64,000 bases of DNA from Zoogloea sp041908905 (GCF_041908905.1 NZ_JAYREK010000016.1:1-64000); one strand, 5' to 3'. Positions 36,857 to 46,466 are shown, counted from the first letter of the stretch. Notes: generated from the sequence alone by a model not told the origin. Program-made: numbers and translations.

Positions 36857-37800
36857 TGAACTTCCAGCAACTGCGCATCGTGCACGAGACGGTACGCCGC
36901 AACTTCAACCTGACCGAGGTGGCGGCGGCGCTGTTCACCTCCCAGTCGGGCGTCTCCAAGCACATCAAGGACCTCGAGGACGAGCTCGGCCTCGAGCTCT
37001 TCGTGCGCAAGGGCAAGCGCCTCCTCGGGCTCACCGAGCCCGGCGAGGAGCTGGCGGTGGTGGTGGACCGCATGCTGCTCGACGCGCGCAACATCAAGAG
37101 CATCGCCGCCCAGTTCAGCAACAAGGACCACGGCCAGCTGACCATCGCCACCACCCACACCCAGGCCCGCTACGCGCTGCCGCCGGTCGTGACGCGCTTC
37201 AAGCAGGCCTACCCCAAGGTGCATCTGGTGCTCCACCAGGCCAGCCCCAACGAGATCGCCACCATGCTGCAGGATGGCCGCGCCGACATCGGCATCGCCA
37301 CCGAGAGCCTGGCCGAGATCAGCGACTGCGTCTCCTTCGGCTTCTACGGCTGGCACCATTCGGTGATCGTGCCCGCCGGCCATCCGCTGGAGGGCGTCAC
37401 GCCGCTGACCCTCGAGGCGATCGCCGAGCACCCGCTGATCACCTACCATCAGGGCTTCACCGGCCGCGCCCGCATCGACGCGACCTTCGCCGACGCCGGG
37501 CTGGCCCCCGACATCGTGATGTCGGCCCTCGACGCGGACGTGATCAAGGCCTACGTGGAGCTCGGCCTCGGCATCGGCATCGTCGCCTCGATGGCCTTCG
37601 ACCCGGAGCGCGACCGCAACCTGCGCATGCTGCCCAGCGATCACCTGTTCGGCGAGAACCTGGCCCGCATCGCGGTGCGCAAGGGGCACTTCCTGCGCGG
37701 CTTCGCCTACCGCTTCATCGAGCTGTGCTCGCCGGCCCTCGGCGAGAACATCGTGCGCGCGGCGCTGCGTCCGGAAACCGAGCGGGAGGCGGTTTTCTGA
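36856..37800 (+). CDS. cysB: LysR-type regulator CysB
   Basis: A 314-residue LysR regulator: winged HTH (1-60, with TEVAAALFTSQSGVSKHIKDLEDE) and the effector domain (about 90-300) with TTHTQARYALPPVV, the CysB/Cbl hallmark that binds N-acetylserine or sulfate-type ligands. Encoding it as the last gene of the sulfate transport operon, overlapping cysA, implies autogenous control of sulfur assimilation. Cbl is the alternative assignment. Confidence 0.92.
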
Positions 37801-38179
37801 GGTCTTTCGGGTGGCATCCCATGCGGATGCCGCCGCGCCCAGGGAAAACCCCACGCCGACCGGCACGCTGCCGGTCGGCGGCCGGCTGACATCAAACCGT
37901 CGAATTCCTCTGCTGTAATGCCCCACCGGCCATGAAGGCCACCGGGCCCCCACAGGCCCCCGAGGCTTGTGAGATGTGGCTTTAGCGCCGCCGTCGCAAG
38001 CATTTTGTGCGCAGGACACCAATCTTTTCACATGCGCCGCGGCGGCCTGTGACTAACCTAGCCGCTCCTTTCACGAGCCGGAAGGCAGCGCTTGGTGGTA
38101 CAGCCGCCGGCGCGCACTTGCGGACGCCCCCTTACAGAGAGAAGACGGCGCGCGGAGGCGGCGCCGTGAGCAGACAACG
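37801..38179. other. Intergenic region between cysB and the first pstS-like gene
   Basis: No gene is visible. It holds an 11-bp perfect hairpin with a 3-base loop (GCCGACCGGCA, 37855-37865, with 37869-37879), without a T-run, just after cysB, and the Pho-box-like site described separately. Confidence 0.6.
38013..38030 (+). promoter_or_regulatory. Pho-box-like element upstream of pstS copy 1
   Basis: AGGACAC-CAAT-CTTTTCA has the 7-4-7 direct-repeat layout of PhoB sites (CTGTCAT type). The 15-mer CACCAATCTTTTCAC (38017-38031) recurs exactly in front of the second copy. A TAACCT -10-like sequence follows at 38054-38059. Confidence 0.5.
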
Positions 38180-39250
38180 ATGAAGACAAGCCTTTCGAAG
38201 GGCGTCCTGGGCCTGTGCCTGGGCGCCATGCTGGGGTGTCCGCCCGCCGCCGTCGCGGACGGCATCCGTGGCGCGGGTTCCTCCGCCGCGGCGCCGGCCT
38301 ATCGGCTGTGGGCCGACGAGTACCTCAAGGCCGGCGGCGAGGCGCTCGACTACGACCCGGTCGGCTCGGGGGCGGGGATGGCCCGCATCCGCCAGCGCCA
38401 GGTTGATTTCGGCGCCTCCGACGTGATGGCCCCCAGGAGCGAGCTGGCCCGCGACGGGCTGGTGATGTTTCCCACCGTGGTCTCCGGCATCGTCCCGGTG
38501 GTCAACCTGCGCCGCCTCGGCGGCGCCCTCAAGCTGAGCGGCGACGTCCTGGCGCGGATCTTCCTGGGCGAGATCACGGTCTGGAACGCCCCCGAGATAG
38601 CCGCCCTCAACCCCGGCCTGAGCCTGCCCGCAGAGCCGATCCGGGTGGTCGGGCGCAGCGACGGCTCGGGCTCGACCCACCATTTTTCCGACTACCTGAG
38701 CCGGGTCAGCCCGGCCTGGAAGGCACGCTTCGGCGTGGCCAGCAAGCACGCCTGGCCGCCCGAGGTGATCGCCGTGAAGGGCAGTTCCGAGGTCTCGAAG
38801 ACCGTCCGCGCCACCCCCGGCGCCATCGGCTACATCGACTACGCCTACGTGGCCCAGGACAGCCTGACGCCGGTCCAGCTGCGCAGCGCGGCGGGCCGCT
38901 ACCTGAGCGCCTCGCCGGAGAGCTTCCGCAACGCGGTGGTGAACAGCCGCTGGTTCTCCCACGGCGACTTTTCGGAGGGGCTGGTGCAGATGCCCGGCGA
39001 GGGTGCCTGGCCGATCACCATGGGCACCTACGTGGCAATGCCCAAGGTGGCCGCCGACACGGCGCGGGCCACCCGTGCGCTGCGCTTCTTCGTGTGGGCC
39101 TACGGCCGCGGCGACGCGCTGGCCCGGCAGGTGAAGTTCGTGCCGCTGCCGGAGAAGGTCCAGGCCAGCGCCTTCCGCGAGCTCTCCGGCGTGACCGGCA
39201 AGAACGGCGAGCCGATCGGCATGACCGCCGTCAGCGTGCTGGTCCGCTGA
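38180..39250 (+). CDS. pstS: PstS-like phosphate-binding protein, copy 1
   Basis: A 356-residue periplasmic binding protein with a Sec signal peptide (MKTSLSKG... to AAVADG, about residue 27). Ligand motifs of PstS are present: GAGSSAAAP, VGSGAGMARI, DFGASDVM and RSDGSGSTHHF. The copy is closely similar to the next gene along its whole length. No pstC, pstA, pstB or phoU is nearby, so it either serves a transporter encoded elsewhere or acts as a phosphate scavenger or sensor. Confidence 0.88.
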   Translation: MKTSLSKGVLGLCLGAMLGCPPAAVADGIRGAGSSAAAPAYRLWADEYLKAGGEALDYDPVGSGAGMARIRQRQVDFGASDVMAPRSELARDGLVMFPTVVSGIVPVVNLRRLGGALKLSGDVLARIFLGEITVWNAPEIAALNPGLSLPAEPIRVVGRSDGSGSTHHFSDYLSRVSPAWKARFGVASKHAWPPEVIAVKGSSEVSKTVRATPGAIGYIDYAYVAQDSLTPVQLRSAAGRYLSASPESFRNAVVNSRWFSHGDFSEGLVQMPGEGAWPITMGTYVAMPKVAADTARATRALRFFVWAYGRGDALARQVKFVPLPEKVQASAFRELSGVTGKNGEPIGMTAVSVLVR

Positions 39251-39333
39251 GCGGCGCCGCCAGCCCGCCGTGGAGGGCGGCGCGCGGCCGGAATGGGAAC
39301 CGCGGCCGGCGGGCGGCCGTTGCATTTCGCATG

Positions 39334-39351
39334 CCGTCACCAATCTTTTCA
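39334..39351 (+). promoter_or_regulatory. Pho-box-like element upstream of pstS copy 2
   Basis: CCGTCAC-CAAT-CTTTTCA, the better of the two sites, sits 118 bases before the second pstS start, with TAAGCT about 22 bases downstream as a possible -10. It lies inside the 15-mer shared with copy 1. Confidence 0.55.
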
Positions 39352-39468
39352 CGGGGCGCGGCGCGGCGGCTGGCTAAGCTCACGGCTCGATCAATCAACC
39401 GACAGACGGCGTCCCGCGGCCGTCCCGCCCGGGTGGCGGGAAGGCAGGGCGCCCCATTGCAGGAAACC

Positions 39469-40536
39469 ATGAACAGAAGTCTTTTGAAGCGTGCCCTCGG
39501 CCTGGGTGTGGCCCTGGGCGCCCTGCTGGCCGGCCCGTGGGCCGTGGCCGCGGAGGGCATCGGCGGAGCGGGCTCGTCCGCCGCCGCGCCGGTGTTCCGG
39601 ATCTGGGCGCAGGAATACCGCAAGGCGGGCGGCGATGCGCTGGAATACGACCCGGTCGGCTCCGGCACGGGCCTCGCCCGCATCAAGCAGCGTAATACGG
39701 ATTTCGGCGCCGTGGATGTGATGGTCCCGAAGAACGAGCTGGCCCGGGACGGGCTGGTAATGTTTCCGACCGCGGTGTCCGGCGTCGTGCCGGTGGTCAA
39801 CCTGCGTCGCCTGGGGGGCGCCCTCAAGCTGAACGGCGAGGTGCTGGCGCGGATCTTCCTGGGGGAGATCACCGTCTGGAACGCCGCCGAGATCGCCGCC
39901 CTCAACCCGGGGCTGGCCCTGCCCAAGGACCCGATCCGGGTGGTGTGCCGCAGCGACGTCTCGGGCACCACCCATCATCTGGCCGACTACCTGAGCAAGG
40001 TCAGCCCGGCCTGGAAGGCGCGCTTCGGCGTGGTGGGCCGGCCCGCGTGGCCGGCCGGCTTCACGGCGGTCAAGGGCAGCAGCGAGGTCTCCCAGGCTGT
40101 CCGCAACACGCCGGGCGCCATCGGCTACATCGACTACAGCTATGTGGTCGAGGACGCGCTCACCCCGGTCCAGCTCGCCGCTGCCAACGGCCGCTACGTG
40201 GCGGCCTCACCGGTGAGCTTCCGCAACGCGGTGGTGAGCAGCCGCTGGTTCACCCACGGCGATTTCTCGGAGAGCCTCACCCAGATGCCCGGCGACGGCG
40301 CCTGGCCGATCACCATGGGCACCTATGCGGTGGTCCCGAAGGTGGCCGCCGAGCCGGAGCGGGCGGTGCGGACGCTGCGCTTCTTCATGTGGGCCTACGG
40401 CCACGGCGACGCGCTGGCGCGACACGCGAAGTTTGCCGCGCTGCCCGAGAAGGTCCAGGCCAGCGCCTTCCGGGGGCTCTCCAGCGTCACCGGCCGCAAC
40501 GGCGAACCGCTCGGCATGAACGCGCTCGTGCGCTGA
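39469..40536 (+). CDS. pstS: PstS-like phosphate-binding protein, copy 2
   Basis: A 355-residue tandem paralogue of the upstream gene with the same signal peptide type (cleavage after VAAEG) and motifs GAGSSAAAP, DFGAVDVM and CRSDVSGTTHH. The differences from copy 1 include the ligand loop (SDVSGTT rather than SDGSGST), so affinity may differ. It has its own upstream region with the repeated Pho-box-like element, so the two can be expressed separately. GGAAA lies 3 bases before the ATG at 39469. Confidence 0.88.
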   Translation: MNRSLLKRALGLGVALGALLAGPWAVAAEGIGGAGSSAAAPVFRIWAQEYRKAGGDALEYDPVGSGTGLARIKQRNTDFGAVDVMVPKNELARDGLVMFPTAVSGVVPVVNLRRLGGALKLNGEVLARIFLGEITVWNAAEIAALNPGLALPKDPIRVVCRSDVSGTTHHLADYLSKVSPAWKARFGVVGRPAWPAGFTAVKGSSEVSQAVRNTPGAIGYIDYSYVVEDALTPVQLAAANGRYVAASPVSFRNAVVSSRWFTHGDFSESLTQMPGDGAWPITMGTYAVVPKVAAEPERAVRTLRFFMWAYGHGDALARHAKFAALPEKVQASAFRGLSSVTGRNGEPLGMNALVR

Positions 40537-40544
40537 CTGTTTGC

Positions 40545-41015
40545 TCAGCGCCAGCCCTTGCCGCGCCGGGGGCCGCGGCGGAGGTCTTCCTCCTCGACCT
40601 TCGGCTTGGGCATCAGCAGGTTCTTGCCACCCGCGCTGGCGGCGGCGCGCTGGGCGAGCACCGCGGCATCCACCTGGGCCTGGCTCAGGTGCACCGAGGG
40701 CGAGCCGGCGGGGCCCTCGAAGGCGGCGAGCTTGCCGCGCAGATGGGTGACGAGCCCGGCGGTGTCGGTACGCCTGGGCAGGCCGACCATCAGCTGCTGG
40801 CCGGCGGCGGTGAGGGCGAAGCGCTCCTCGCTGAGCTCCACCAGCCCGTGGGCGGTGAGGCGCCGGATGGTGTCGATCAGCCGGCTGGTGCCGGGCACCG
40901 GTTCGAGCAGCGGCTCGAAGCCGGCGATGATCTCGACCAGCTCGGCGGGGCGGCGCTTGGAGGCCAGCGTGGTGGCAAGGAGGAAGAGGGCGTCGGTGTC
41001 GGAAACGGGATGCAT
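40545..41015 (-). CDS. Small predicted winged-helix protein
   Basis: A 156-residue cytoplasmic protein. The first 80 residues (LFLLATTLASKRRPAELVEII, then LTAHGLVELSEERFALTAAGQQLM) look like a winged helix-turn-helix of PadR/MarR size; the C-terminus is basic and ends in RRGPRRGKGWR. It has no recognised family. It lies 137 bases downstream of the sulfatase gene on the same strand and may be the last gene of that operon. The ATG at 41015 begins MHPVSDTD. Confidence 0.6.
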   Translation of the reverse strand: MHPVSDTDALFLLATTLASKRRPAELVEIIAGFEPLLEPVPGTSRLIDTIRRLTAHGLVELSEERFALTAAGQQLMVGLPRRTDTAGLVTHLRGKLAAFEGPAGSPSVHLSQAQVDAAVLAQRAAASAGGKNLLMPKPKVEEEDLRRGPRRGKGWR

Positions 41016-41152
41016 GGCGTGGGACCGGGCTTGCGCGAAGGGGCAAGAGTGTACGCGTTTTCCGGCGCGGGCGCCGGGCCCGGTGGGCGGCGACCGGGCT
41101 GCGGCTCCGCCCGCGCTGCCGGCGAGCGGGCGCCGCCCCGTGGCCCGGCCGG

Positions 41153-42766
41153 TCAGCGCAGCGGGTTGAAGTTGAACTCCACCACGCCGGTCTCGGCCAC
41201 GTAGCTGTCCCAGTGGCGCAGCAGCCGGGCCAGGATGTCCGGCCGGGTGGCGGCGAGGTCGCGGGTTTCGCCCGGGTCGGCCTTCAGGTCGTAGAGCTGC
41301 CAGACCCCCGGCCCGATCGGCGCCGGGATGAACACCGCCTTGTGATGCCCCTGGCGGATCGCCCGCTGCCCGAACAGCTCCCAGCCGGTGACGTGGTCGG
41401 CGGGGTGGGGGCTGTCGCTGCGGCCCTTCAGGTACGGCAGCAGCGAGCGCCCGCGCAGGGGCGCCACCGGGCGGCCCCGGTAGGTGGTGCCGGGGTGGGT
41501 GAGCCCGGCCATCTCGAGCAGGGTCGGGGCAATGTCCATCACGGTGGCGAACTCGTGGCTGATCTCGCCCTGGCGGATCAGCCCCGGGTGGCGCAGGAAG
41601 GCCACCGTGCGGATGCCGCCCTCGGTGGTGTGGGCCTTGTAGAGCCGCGCCGGGGCGGTGGCGGCCTGGGCCCAGCGCGGGCCGTACCACACATACGAGT
41701 TGCCGCGGCCGATGTTGTCGAGGCTGTTGTCGTAGTAGTCGGCGATCACCTGCTGCAGGTTGGGGCCGAAGACCGGCAGGGCTTCGAGCAGCGCGCCCTC
41801 GGCGCCGTTGTCGGAGAGGAAGATCACCACCGTGTCGTCGAGCTGGCCGCGGGACTCGAGGTAGTCGATGACGCGGCCGACGTTCCAGTCGAGGCGCTCG
41901 ACCATGCCCGCGTAGACCTCCATGCTGCGCGCCGAGACGGCCCGCTCGTGGGGGCCGAGGGCGTCCCATCCGGGGCTGCCGGCCTCGACCGGGTGGGGCG
42001 TGACGTCGCTGCCCACCAGCCCGAGCTTCTTGAGGCGTTCCAGGCGCTCGGCGCGCAGGGCGTCGGGGCCGGCGTCGTAGCGGCCGCGGTAGTGGGCGAC
42101 GTTCTCGGCCGGCGCCTGCAGCGGCCAGTGGGGCGCCGAGAAGGCCAGGTAGGCGAAGAAGGGCCGGGTGTCGGCCTCGCCCTCCCGCAGATAGCCGAGC
42201 AGCTTGTCGGTGAAGCTGTCGGACGAGTAGAAGTCCGGCGGCAGCCTGTCGATGAAGGCGTCGTCCTCGGCGTACAGGCCGGCGGTCACCTTGAGGAGGC
42301 GCGGGGTCTGCTCGGCCGGGATGTCGGCCTCGAAGCCGTAATGGTTGGCGGCGCCGGGCAGCAGCGCGAAGGAGCGCTCGAAGCCGCGCCGGGCCGGGAA
42401 GGTGTCGGGGGTCAGGCCCAGGTGCCACTTGCCCGCCATCAGGGTGCGGTAGCCGCCGTCGTGGAGCAGCTCGGCGAGGCTGGCGACCCGGTCGTTGAGG
42501 TGGCCTTCGTAGCCCGGCTTGCCCACCTGGTCGCCGCGGATCGCCTCGGCCATGCTGCCGAGGCCGGCGATGTGGTGGTCGGTGCCCGAGAGCAGCATCG
42601 CCCGGGTCGGGCTGCACGCCGAGGCGGTGTGGAAGTCGGTGAAGCGCAGGCCCGAGCGGGCCAGGCGGTCGAGGTTGGGCGTGGCGATCTCGCCGCCGAA
42701 GGCGCCGATGTCGGAGAAGCCCAGGTCGTCGGCGACGATGACGAGGAAGTTGGGGCGGTGGGGCAT
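41153..42766 (-). CDS. atsA: Arylsulfatase (Cys-type, formylglycine-dependent)
   Basis: A 537-residue sulfatase that hydrolyses sulfate esters to free sulfate. The N-terminal VADDLGFSDIGAFGGE contains the metal-binding DD. The active-site signature is C51-S-P-T-R (CxPxR), the Cys being converted to formylglycine by a maturase. C51 is also the position in Pseudomonas aeruginosa AtsA, whose length is nearly the same. GKWHLG and SDNGAEG complete the site. No signal peptide is seen, so it acts in the cytoplasm on imported esters. A maturase gene is not in the window. It is the last clear gene of the organosulfur operon. Confidence 0.94.
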   Translation of the reverse strand: MPHRPNFLVIVADDLGFSDIGAFGGEIATPNLDRLARSGLRFTDFHTASACSPTRAMLLSGTDHHIAGLGSMAEAIRGDQVGKPGYEGHLNDRVASLAELLHDGGYRTLMAGKWHLGLTPDTFPARRGFERSFALLPGAANHYGFEADIPAEQTPRLLKVTAGLYAEDDAFIDRLPPDFYSSDSFTDKLLGYLREGEADTRPFFAYLAFSAPHWPLQAPAENVAHYRGRYDAGPDALRAERLERLKKLGLVGSDVTPHPVEAGSPGWDALGPHERAVSARSMEVYAGMVERLDWNVGRVIDYLESRGQLDDTVVIFLSDNGAEGALLEALPVFGPNLQQVIADYYDNSLDNIGRGNSYVWYGPRWAQAATAPARLYKAHTTEGGIRTVAFLRHPGLIRQGEISHEFATVMDIAPTLLEMAGLTHPGTTYRGRPVAPLRGRSLLPYLKGRSDSPHPADHVTGWELFGQRAIRQGHHKAVFIPAPIGPGVWQLYDLKADPGETRDLAATRPDILARLLRHWDSYVAETGVVEFNFNPLR

Positions 42767-42792
42767 GGTTTACTCCAGTTGCAGGCGTGGGC

Positions 42793-43608
42793 TCACCACG
42801 CGAAGGCGTAGTCTTCGAAGCGGGGTTCGGCGGGGTGTTCGGCGAGGCGCGGCGCCTCGGCCTGGGTGAAGTCGCGCAGGATGTCGTCGCGGATGCGCGC
42901 CAGGCGGGCGTCGCTGCGGGCGCGCGGGTGGGGCACGTCCGGCACGATGCGCTTGATGCGCCCCGGGCGCGGCTCCATCACCACCACCCGGTCGCCCAGC
43001 AGCACGGCCTCGTCCACGTCGTGGGTGACGATGACCATCGTGATCTTCTCCTGCTGCCAGATGCGCTGCAGCTCCTGCTGCAGGTTGGCGCGGGTGAGGG
43101 CGTCGAGGGCGCCGAAGGGCTCGTCGAGCAGCAGGATGCGCGGCCGGTTGACCAGCCCGCGGGCGATCGCCACGCGCTGGCTCATGCCCCCCGAGAGCTG
43201 GTGCGGATAGGCGTTCTCGAAGCCTTCGAGGCCCACCAGGGCGATGTGTTCGGCGATCGCGGCGGCCTTCTCGCGGGGGCTGCGCGGGCTGTTCTCGAGG
43301 GCCAGGCCGACGTTCTGCGCGACGGTGAGCCAGGGGAACAGGCGGTGGTCCTGGAACACGATGCCGCGCTCCAGACCGGTGCCCACCACCGGCTGGCCGT
43401 CGAGCAGGATGCGGCCGTCGAAGCTGTTCTCGAGGCCGATCAGCAGGCGCAGCAGCGTGGATTTTCCGCAGCCGCTGCTGCCGACGATGCTCACGAACTC
43501 GCCCGGGGCGATGTCGAGGTTGATGTCGTCGAGCACCGGCAGGGCCTGGCCCTCGACGTGATACGTTTTGCGCAGCCCCTGGAGGCTCAGCGTGGATGTG
43601 CGGCTCAT
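42793..43608 (-). CDS. ABC transporter ATPase for organosulfur compounds
   Basis: A 271-residue ATPase of the SsuB/TauB/AtsC type: Walker A GSSGCGKST, Q-loop VFQDHRLFPWLTV, signature LSGGMSQR and Walker B ILLLDEPFGALD. It energises the two permeases encoded just upstream. The substrate is inferred to be sulfate esters or sulfonates, because the next gene is a sulfatase. Confidence 0.92.
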   Translation of the reverse strand: MSRTSTLSLQGLRKTYHVEGQALPVLDDINLDIAPGEFVSIVGSSGCGKSTLLRLLIGLENSFDGRILLDGQPVVGTGLERGIVFQDHRLFPWLTVAQNVGLALENSPRSPREKAAAIAEHIALVGLEGFENAYPHQLSGGMSQRVAIARGLVNRPRILLLDEPFGALDALTRANLQQELQRIWQQEKITMVIVTHDVDEAVLLGDRVVVMEPRPGRIKRIVPDVPHPRARSDARLARIRDDILRDFTQAEAPRLAEHPAEPRFEDYAFAW

Positions 43609-43641
43609 GGTGTGTCCTTTGCGATGCGGAGGTTCGGGGGC

Positions 43642-44412
43642 TCAGCGGCTGCGGCGCCATTTGAGGCTGCGCTGCTCCAGGCGGCTGGCGATGGCGTTGA
43701 GGGCGGCGCCGATGAGGCCGACCACGACCATGCCGTACAGCACCCTGGCCATGTCGAAGTCGGCGCGGCCGTCGAGCAGCGGGGTCGATACGCCCGGGGT
43801 GGCCTTGAAGAAGTATTCGGCGCCGATGGTGGCCAGCCAGCTGTAGATCAGCGCCAGGTGCAGGCCGGCGAAGATCTGCGGCGCTGCCGCCGGCAGGATC
43901 AGGCGGGTGATGCGCTGGCGGGCAGTGAAGCGGAATACGCGGGTCACCTCGGCCAGCTCGCGGGTCACGCTGCGGATCCCCTCGTGGCTGTTGAAGAGCA
44001 CCGGGTAGAAGGCAGCCAGCCCGATGAACAGCACGCGGGCCGCTTCGTCCTGGCCCAGCCACACCGAGATCAGCGGGATCCAGGCAAACAGGGCCACCTG
44101 CTTGACGGCGTGGAGGGTCGGGCTGACCAGCCGGTCGGCCAGGCCCGAGACGGCCAGCAGCGCGCCCAGCAGCAGGCCGGCGGCGCTGCCGAGGGCGAAG
44201 CCGGCGAGGTCGCGCCCGAGGCTGGCGAGCAGGCCGTCGAGCAGCTCGCCGCTGGCGACGTCGTGCAGGGCGACGGCGAGCACCTCGGCCGGCGGGGCGA
44301 CGATGCGGGTGTCGGCGAGCCCGAAGTGGGTGGCCGCCCACCACAGGGCCAGCACCAGGCCCGGCAGCGCGAGGCCGCGCGGGTCGAAGCGGGAGGAGGG
44401 GTTGGAGCTCAT
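43642..44412 (-). CDS. ABC transporter permease (SsuC-like) 2
   Basis: A 256-residue permease of the nitrate/sulfonate/taurine family with about six helices and the EVTRVFRFTARQRITRLILP coupling motif. It starts 12 bases after the preceding permease ends; the two probably form a heterodimer. Confidence 0.9.
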   Translation of the reverse strand: MSSNPSSRFDPRGLALPGLVLALWWAATHFGLADTRIVAPPAEVLAVALHDVASGELLDGLLASLGRDLAGFALGSAAGLLLGALLAVSGLADRLVSPTLHAVKQVALFAWIPLISVWLGQDEAARVLFIGLAAFYPVLFNSHEGIRSVTRELAEVTRVFRFTARQRITRLILPAAAPQIFAGLHLALIYSWLATIGAEYFFKATPGVSTPLLDGRADFDMARVLYGMVVVGLIGAALNAIASRLEQRSLKWRRSR

Positions 44413-44424
44413 GATCTGTGTTCC

Positions 44425-45240
44425 TCAGTAGGCGGTGACGCGCCATGCCAGCAGGCGCCGTTCGACGATTTGCAGGATGCGGTCCAGCAGCCAGCCGGTG
44501 ACGCCGATGACGACCATCGAGGCCATCACCATGTCGAGCTGGAAGAGCTGGCGGCTGTGCACCATCAGGAAACCCACGCCCTCGCTGGCGGCCAGCAGCT
44601 CGACGGCCACCAGCGCCATCCAGGCGTTGGCAAGCCCCAGGCGCAGCCCGGTGGCGAGGCTGGGCAGCGCCGACGGGACGATCAGCCGGCTGAGCGTCTG
44701 CCAGGGCGAGAACCGGTAGATGCGCGCCACCTCGAAGTGCCCCGGCGCGATGTTGCGGATGCCTTTGACGGTGTTGATCGTCACCGGCACGATCACCGCC
44801 TTGGCGATGATCAGCACCTTCAGACCCTCCTCGATGCCGATCAGCATCATGAAGAGCGGGAGCCAGCCCAGCACCGGCACCAGGCTGATGGCCTTGAAGC
44901 TGGGCATCAGGTAGGCCTCGGCGGTTTTCGAGAGGCCCATCGCGGCGCCCAGGGCGAGGCCCAGCGCCACGCCGGCCAGGTAGCCCCCGCCGACGCGGCC
45001 GAGGCTGATGCCCAGGTTGGCCCACAGGTCGCCGCTGTCGTGCAGGTCGACGAGGGCTTGCAGCACCGTAGCCGGCGCCGGCAGCAGCAGCGGCGTGACC
45101 CACTCGTGGAAGGCGGCCAGGTGCCACAGGTACAGGATGGCGGCGGGCAGCAGCAGCGCCAGGCCCAGGCCGGCGAGGCGGCGGCCGGCCTGCCCGAGGG
45201 CCTGGCCGCCCGGCAGGGGGAGGCTGAGGGAGGTCGTCAT
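44425..45240 (-). CDS. ABC transporter permease (SsuC-like) 1
   Basis: A 271-residue permease with six predicted helices and the EVARIYRFSPWQTLSRLIVP coupling motif. The ATG at 45240 overlaps the stop of the MFS gene (ATGA), which fixes this start against a longer frame. With the second permease and the ATPase it makes an AtsB/SsuC-type importer. Confidence 0.9.
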   Translation of the reverse strand: MTTSLSLPLPGGQALGQAGRRLAGLGLALLLPAAILYLWHLAAFHEWVTPLLLPAPATVLQALVDLHDSGDLWANLGISLGRVGGGYLAGVALGLALGAAMGLSKTAEAYLMPSFKAISLVPVLGWLPLFMMLIGIEEGLKVLIIAKAVIVPVTINTVKGIRNIAPGHFEVARIYRFSPWQTLSRLIVPSALPSLATGLRLGLANAWMALVAVELLAASEGVGFLMVHSRQLFQLDMVMASMVVIGVTGWLLDRILQIVERRLLAWRVTAY

Positions 45241-46463
45241 TTGAGGGTCTCCAGGGAAGGTTCGTTGAACAGGCGGGCCGCCTGCCCGTGGCGGCGGTGC
45301 TGCCAGGCAAACAGGGCGAACACCGGGAAGAAGGCCAGAAACAGCATCTGCAGTTGCGCCGGGCTGTCCACCAGCGCGCCGGCCAGGCTGCCGGCGGTGG
45401 CCCCGGCCGGCCCCAGCAGCGCGGCGAGGCTGCTCACCGTGCCCTGGCCGAGCTCGCGGCCGATGCGGGCGAAGCGCGACAGGTTGACCGTCTGCAGCGC
45501 CCCCAGCCCGAGGCCCAGCAGGGGCGCGCCCAGCCACAGGCACAGGCCGTCCCGGCCCAGGCCCAGCACCCCCAGCGCGGCGAGGATGCACACGTCGCTC
45601 AGGCGGTGGATGAAGCCTTCGCCGCGCCGGGCCAGCAGCCCGCCCAGGCAGAACAGCGCCGCGATGAAGGCGCCGCCCTGCAGGGAGATCAGCGCGCTGG
45701 CGGCCTGGCTCGAGAAGCCGAACACGCCGATCGCCAGCACCACGATGAAGAAGGCGTAGAACATGTTGAGCGCCATCGCGAAGAACTCCGACACGCAGGT
45801 GGCGCGCAGCGCGGGGTCGGTCTTGAGCAGCGCCAGCTGGCCGCCGATGCTGCGCCAGGACAGCCGGCGGGCCGGGCCGGGCAGGCTGCGCCCGCGCCCG
45901 CCGGGGAAGGCCAGCGGCGCCAGCGCCGCAGTGAGCAGCAGCAGCCCGGCGATCAGCCAGTAGCTGCCGGCGTAGCCGATCGCCGCGACGATGCCGGCGG
46001 CCAGGGCCGGCCCGATCAGGAACATTCCCGACATGTGGGCGCCGCGGAACCAGCCGGCACGGGCCTCACCGATCCGCGCCAGCTCGCCCATGAACACCGC
46101 CGACAGGGAGATGAAGCGCAGCGGCATCGCGAAGCTCACCGCCGTGGTGCACGCCAGCAGGAAACCGAGCCGGCCCCAGGCCGGGATCAGCGCGTAGAGC
46201 ACGGTGACCAGCAGGCTGCCGATGACGAACAGCCGCCGCGCCCCGTAGCGGTCGACCATCAGCCCCACCGGCAGGCTGACCGCCAGGATGCCGACACTCT
46301 GCGCCGCGCCGAGCAGGGCCAGCTCGAGGGGCGTGGCCTGCAGGCTGAGGGCGTAGAGGGTGGTCGTGACCTTGGCGATGCCCAGCGTGATGCCGGAGAT
46401 CACCGCGAGGGTCACGAAGCCGGCCAGGAAGCGCCGCCCGGAGCTGGAGTCGATGGCGCCCAT
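45237..46463 (-). CDS. MFS transporter within the organosulfur operon
   Basis: A 408-residue, 12-helix MFS protein with the loop 2-3 motif GLMVDRYGARRLF. It is locked into the operon by a 3-base gap to the binding-protein gene and a 4-base overlap with the first permease. MFS proteins are not a standard part of ssu/ats operons. It might export a product (for example the alcohol or phenol left after ester cleavage) or be a second importer; this is inferred from position only. Confidence 0.83.
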   Translation of the reverse strand: MGAIDSSSGRRFLAGFVTLAVISGITLGIAKVTTTLYALSLQATPLELALLGAAQSVGILAVSLPVGLMVDRYGARRLFVIGSLLVTVLYALIPAWGRLGFLLACTTAVSFAMPLRFISLSAVFMGELARIGEARAGWFRGAHMSGMFLIGPALAAGIVAAIGYAGSYWLIAGLLLLTAALAPLAFPGGRGRSLPGPARRLSWRSIGGQLALLKTDPALRATCVSEFFAMALNMFYAFFIVVLAIGVFGFSSQAASALISLQGGAFIAALFCLGGLLARRGEGFIHRLSDVCILAALGVLGLGRDGLCLWLGAPLLGLGLGALQTVNLSRFARIGRELGQGTVSSLAALLGPAGATAGSLAGALVDSPAQLQMLFLAFFPVFALFAWQHRRHGQAARLFNEPSLETLK

Positions 46464-46466
46464 CGC

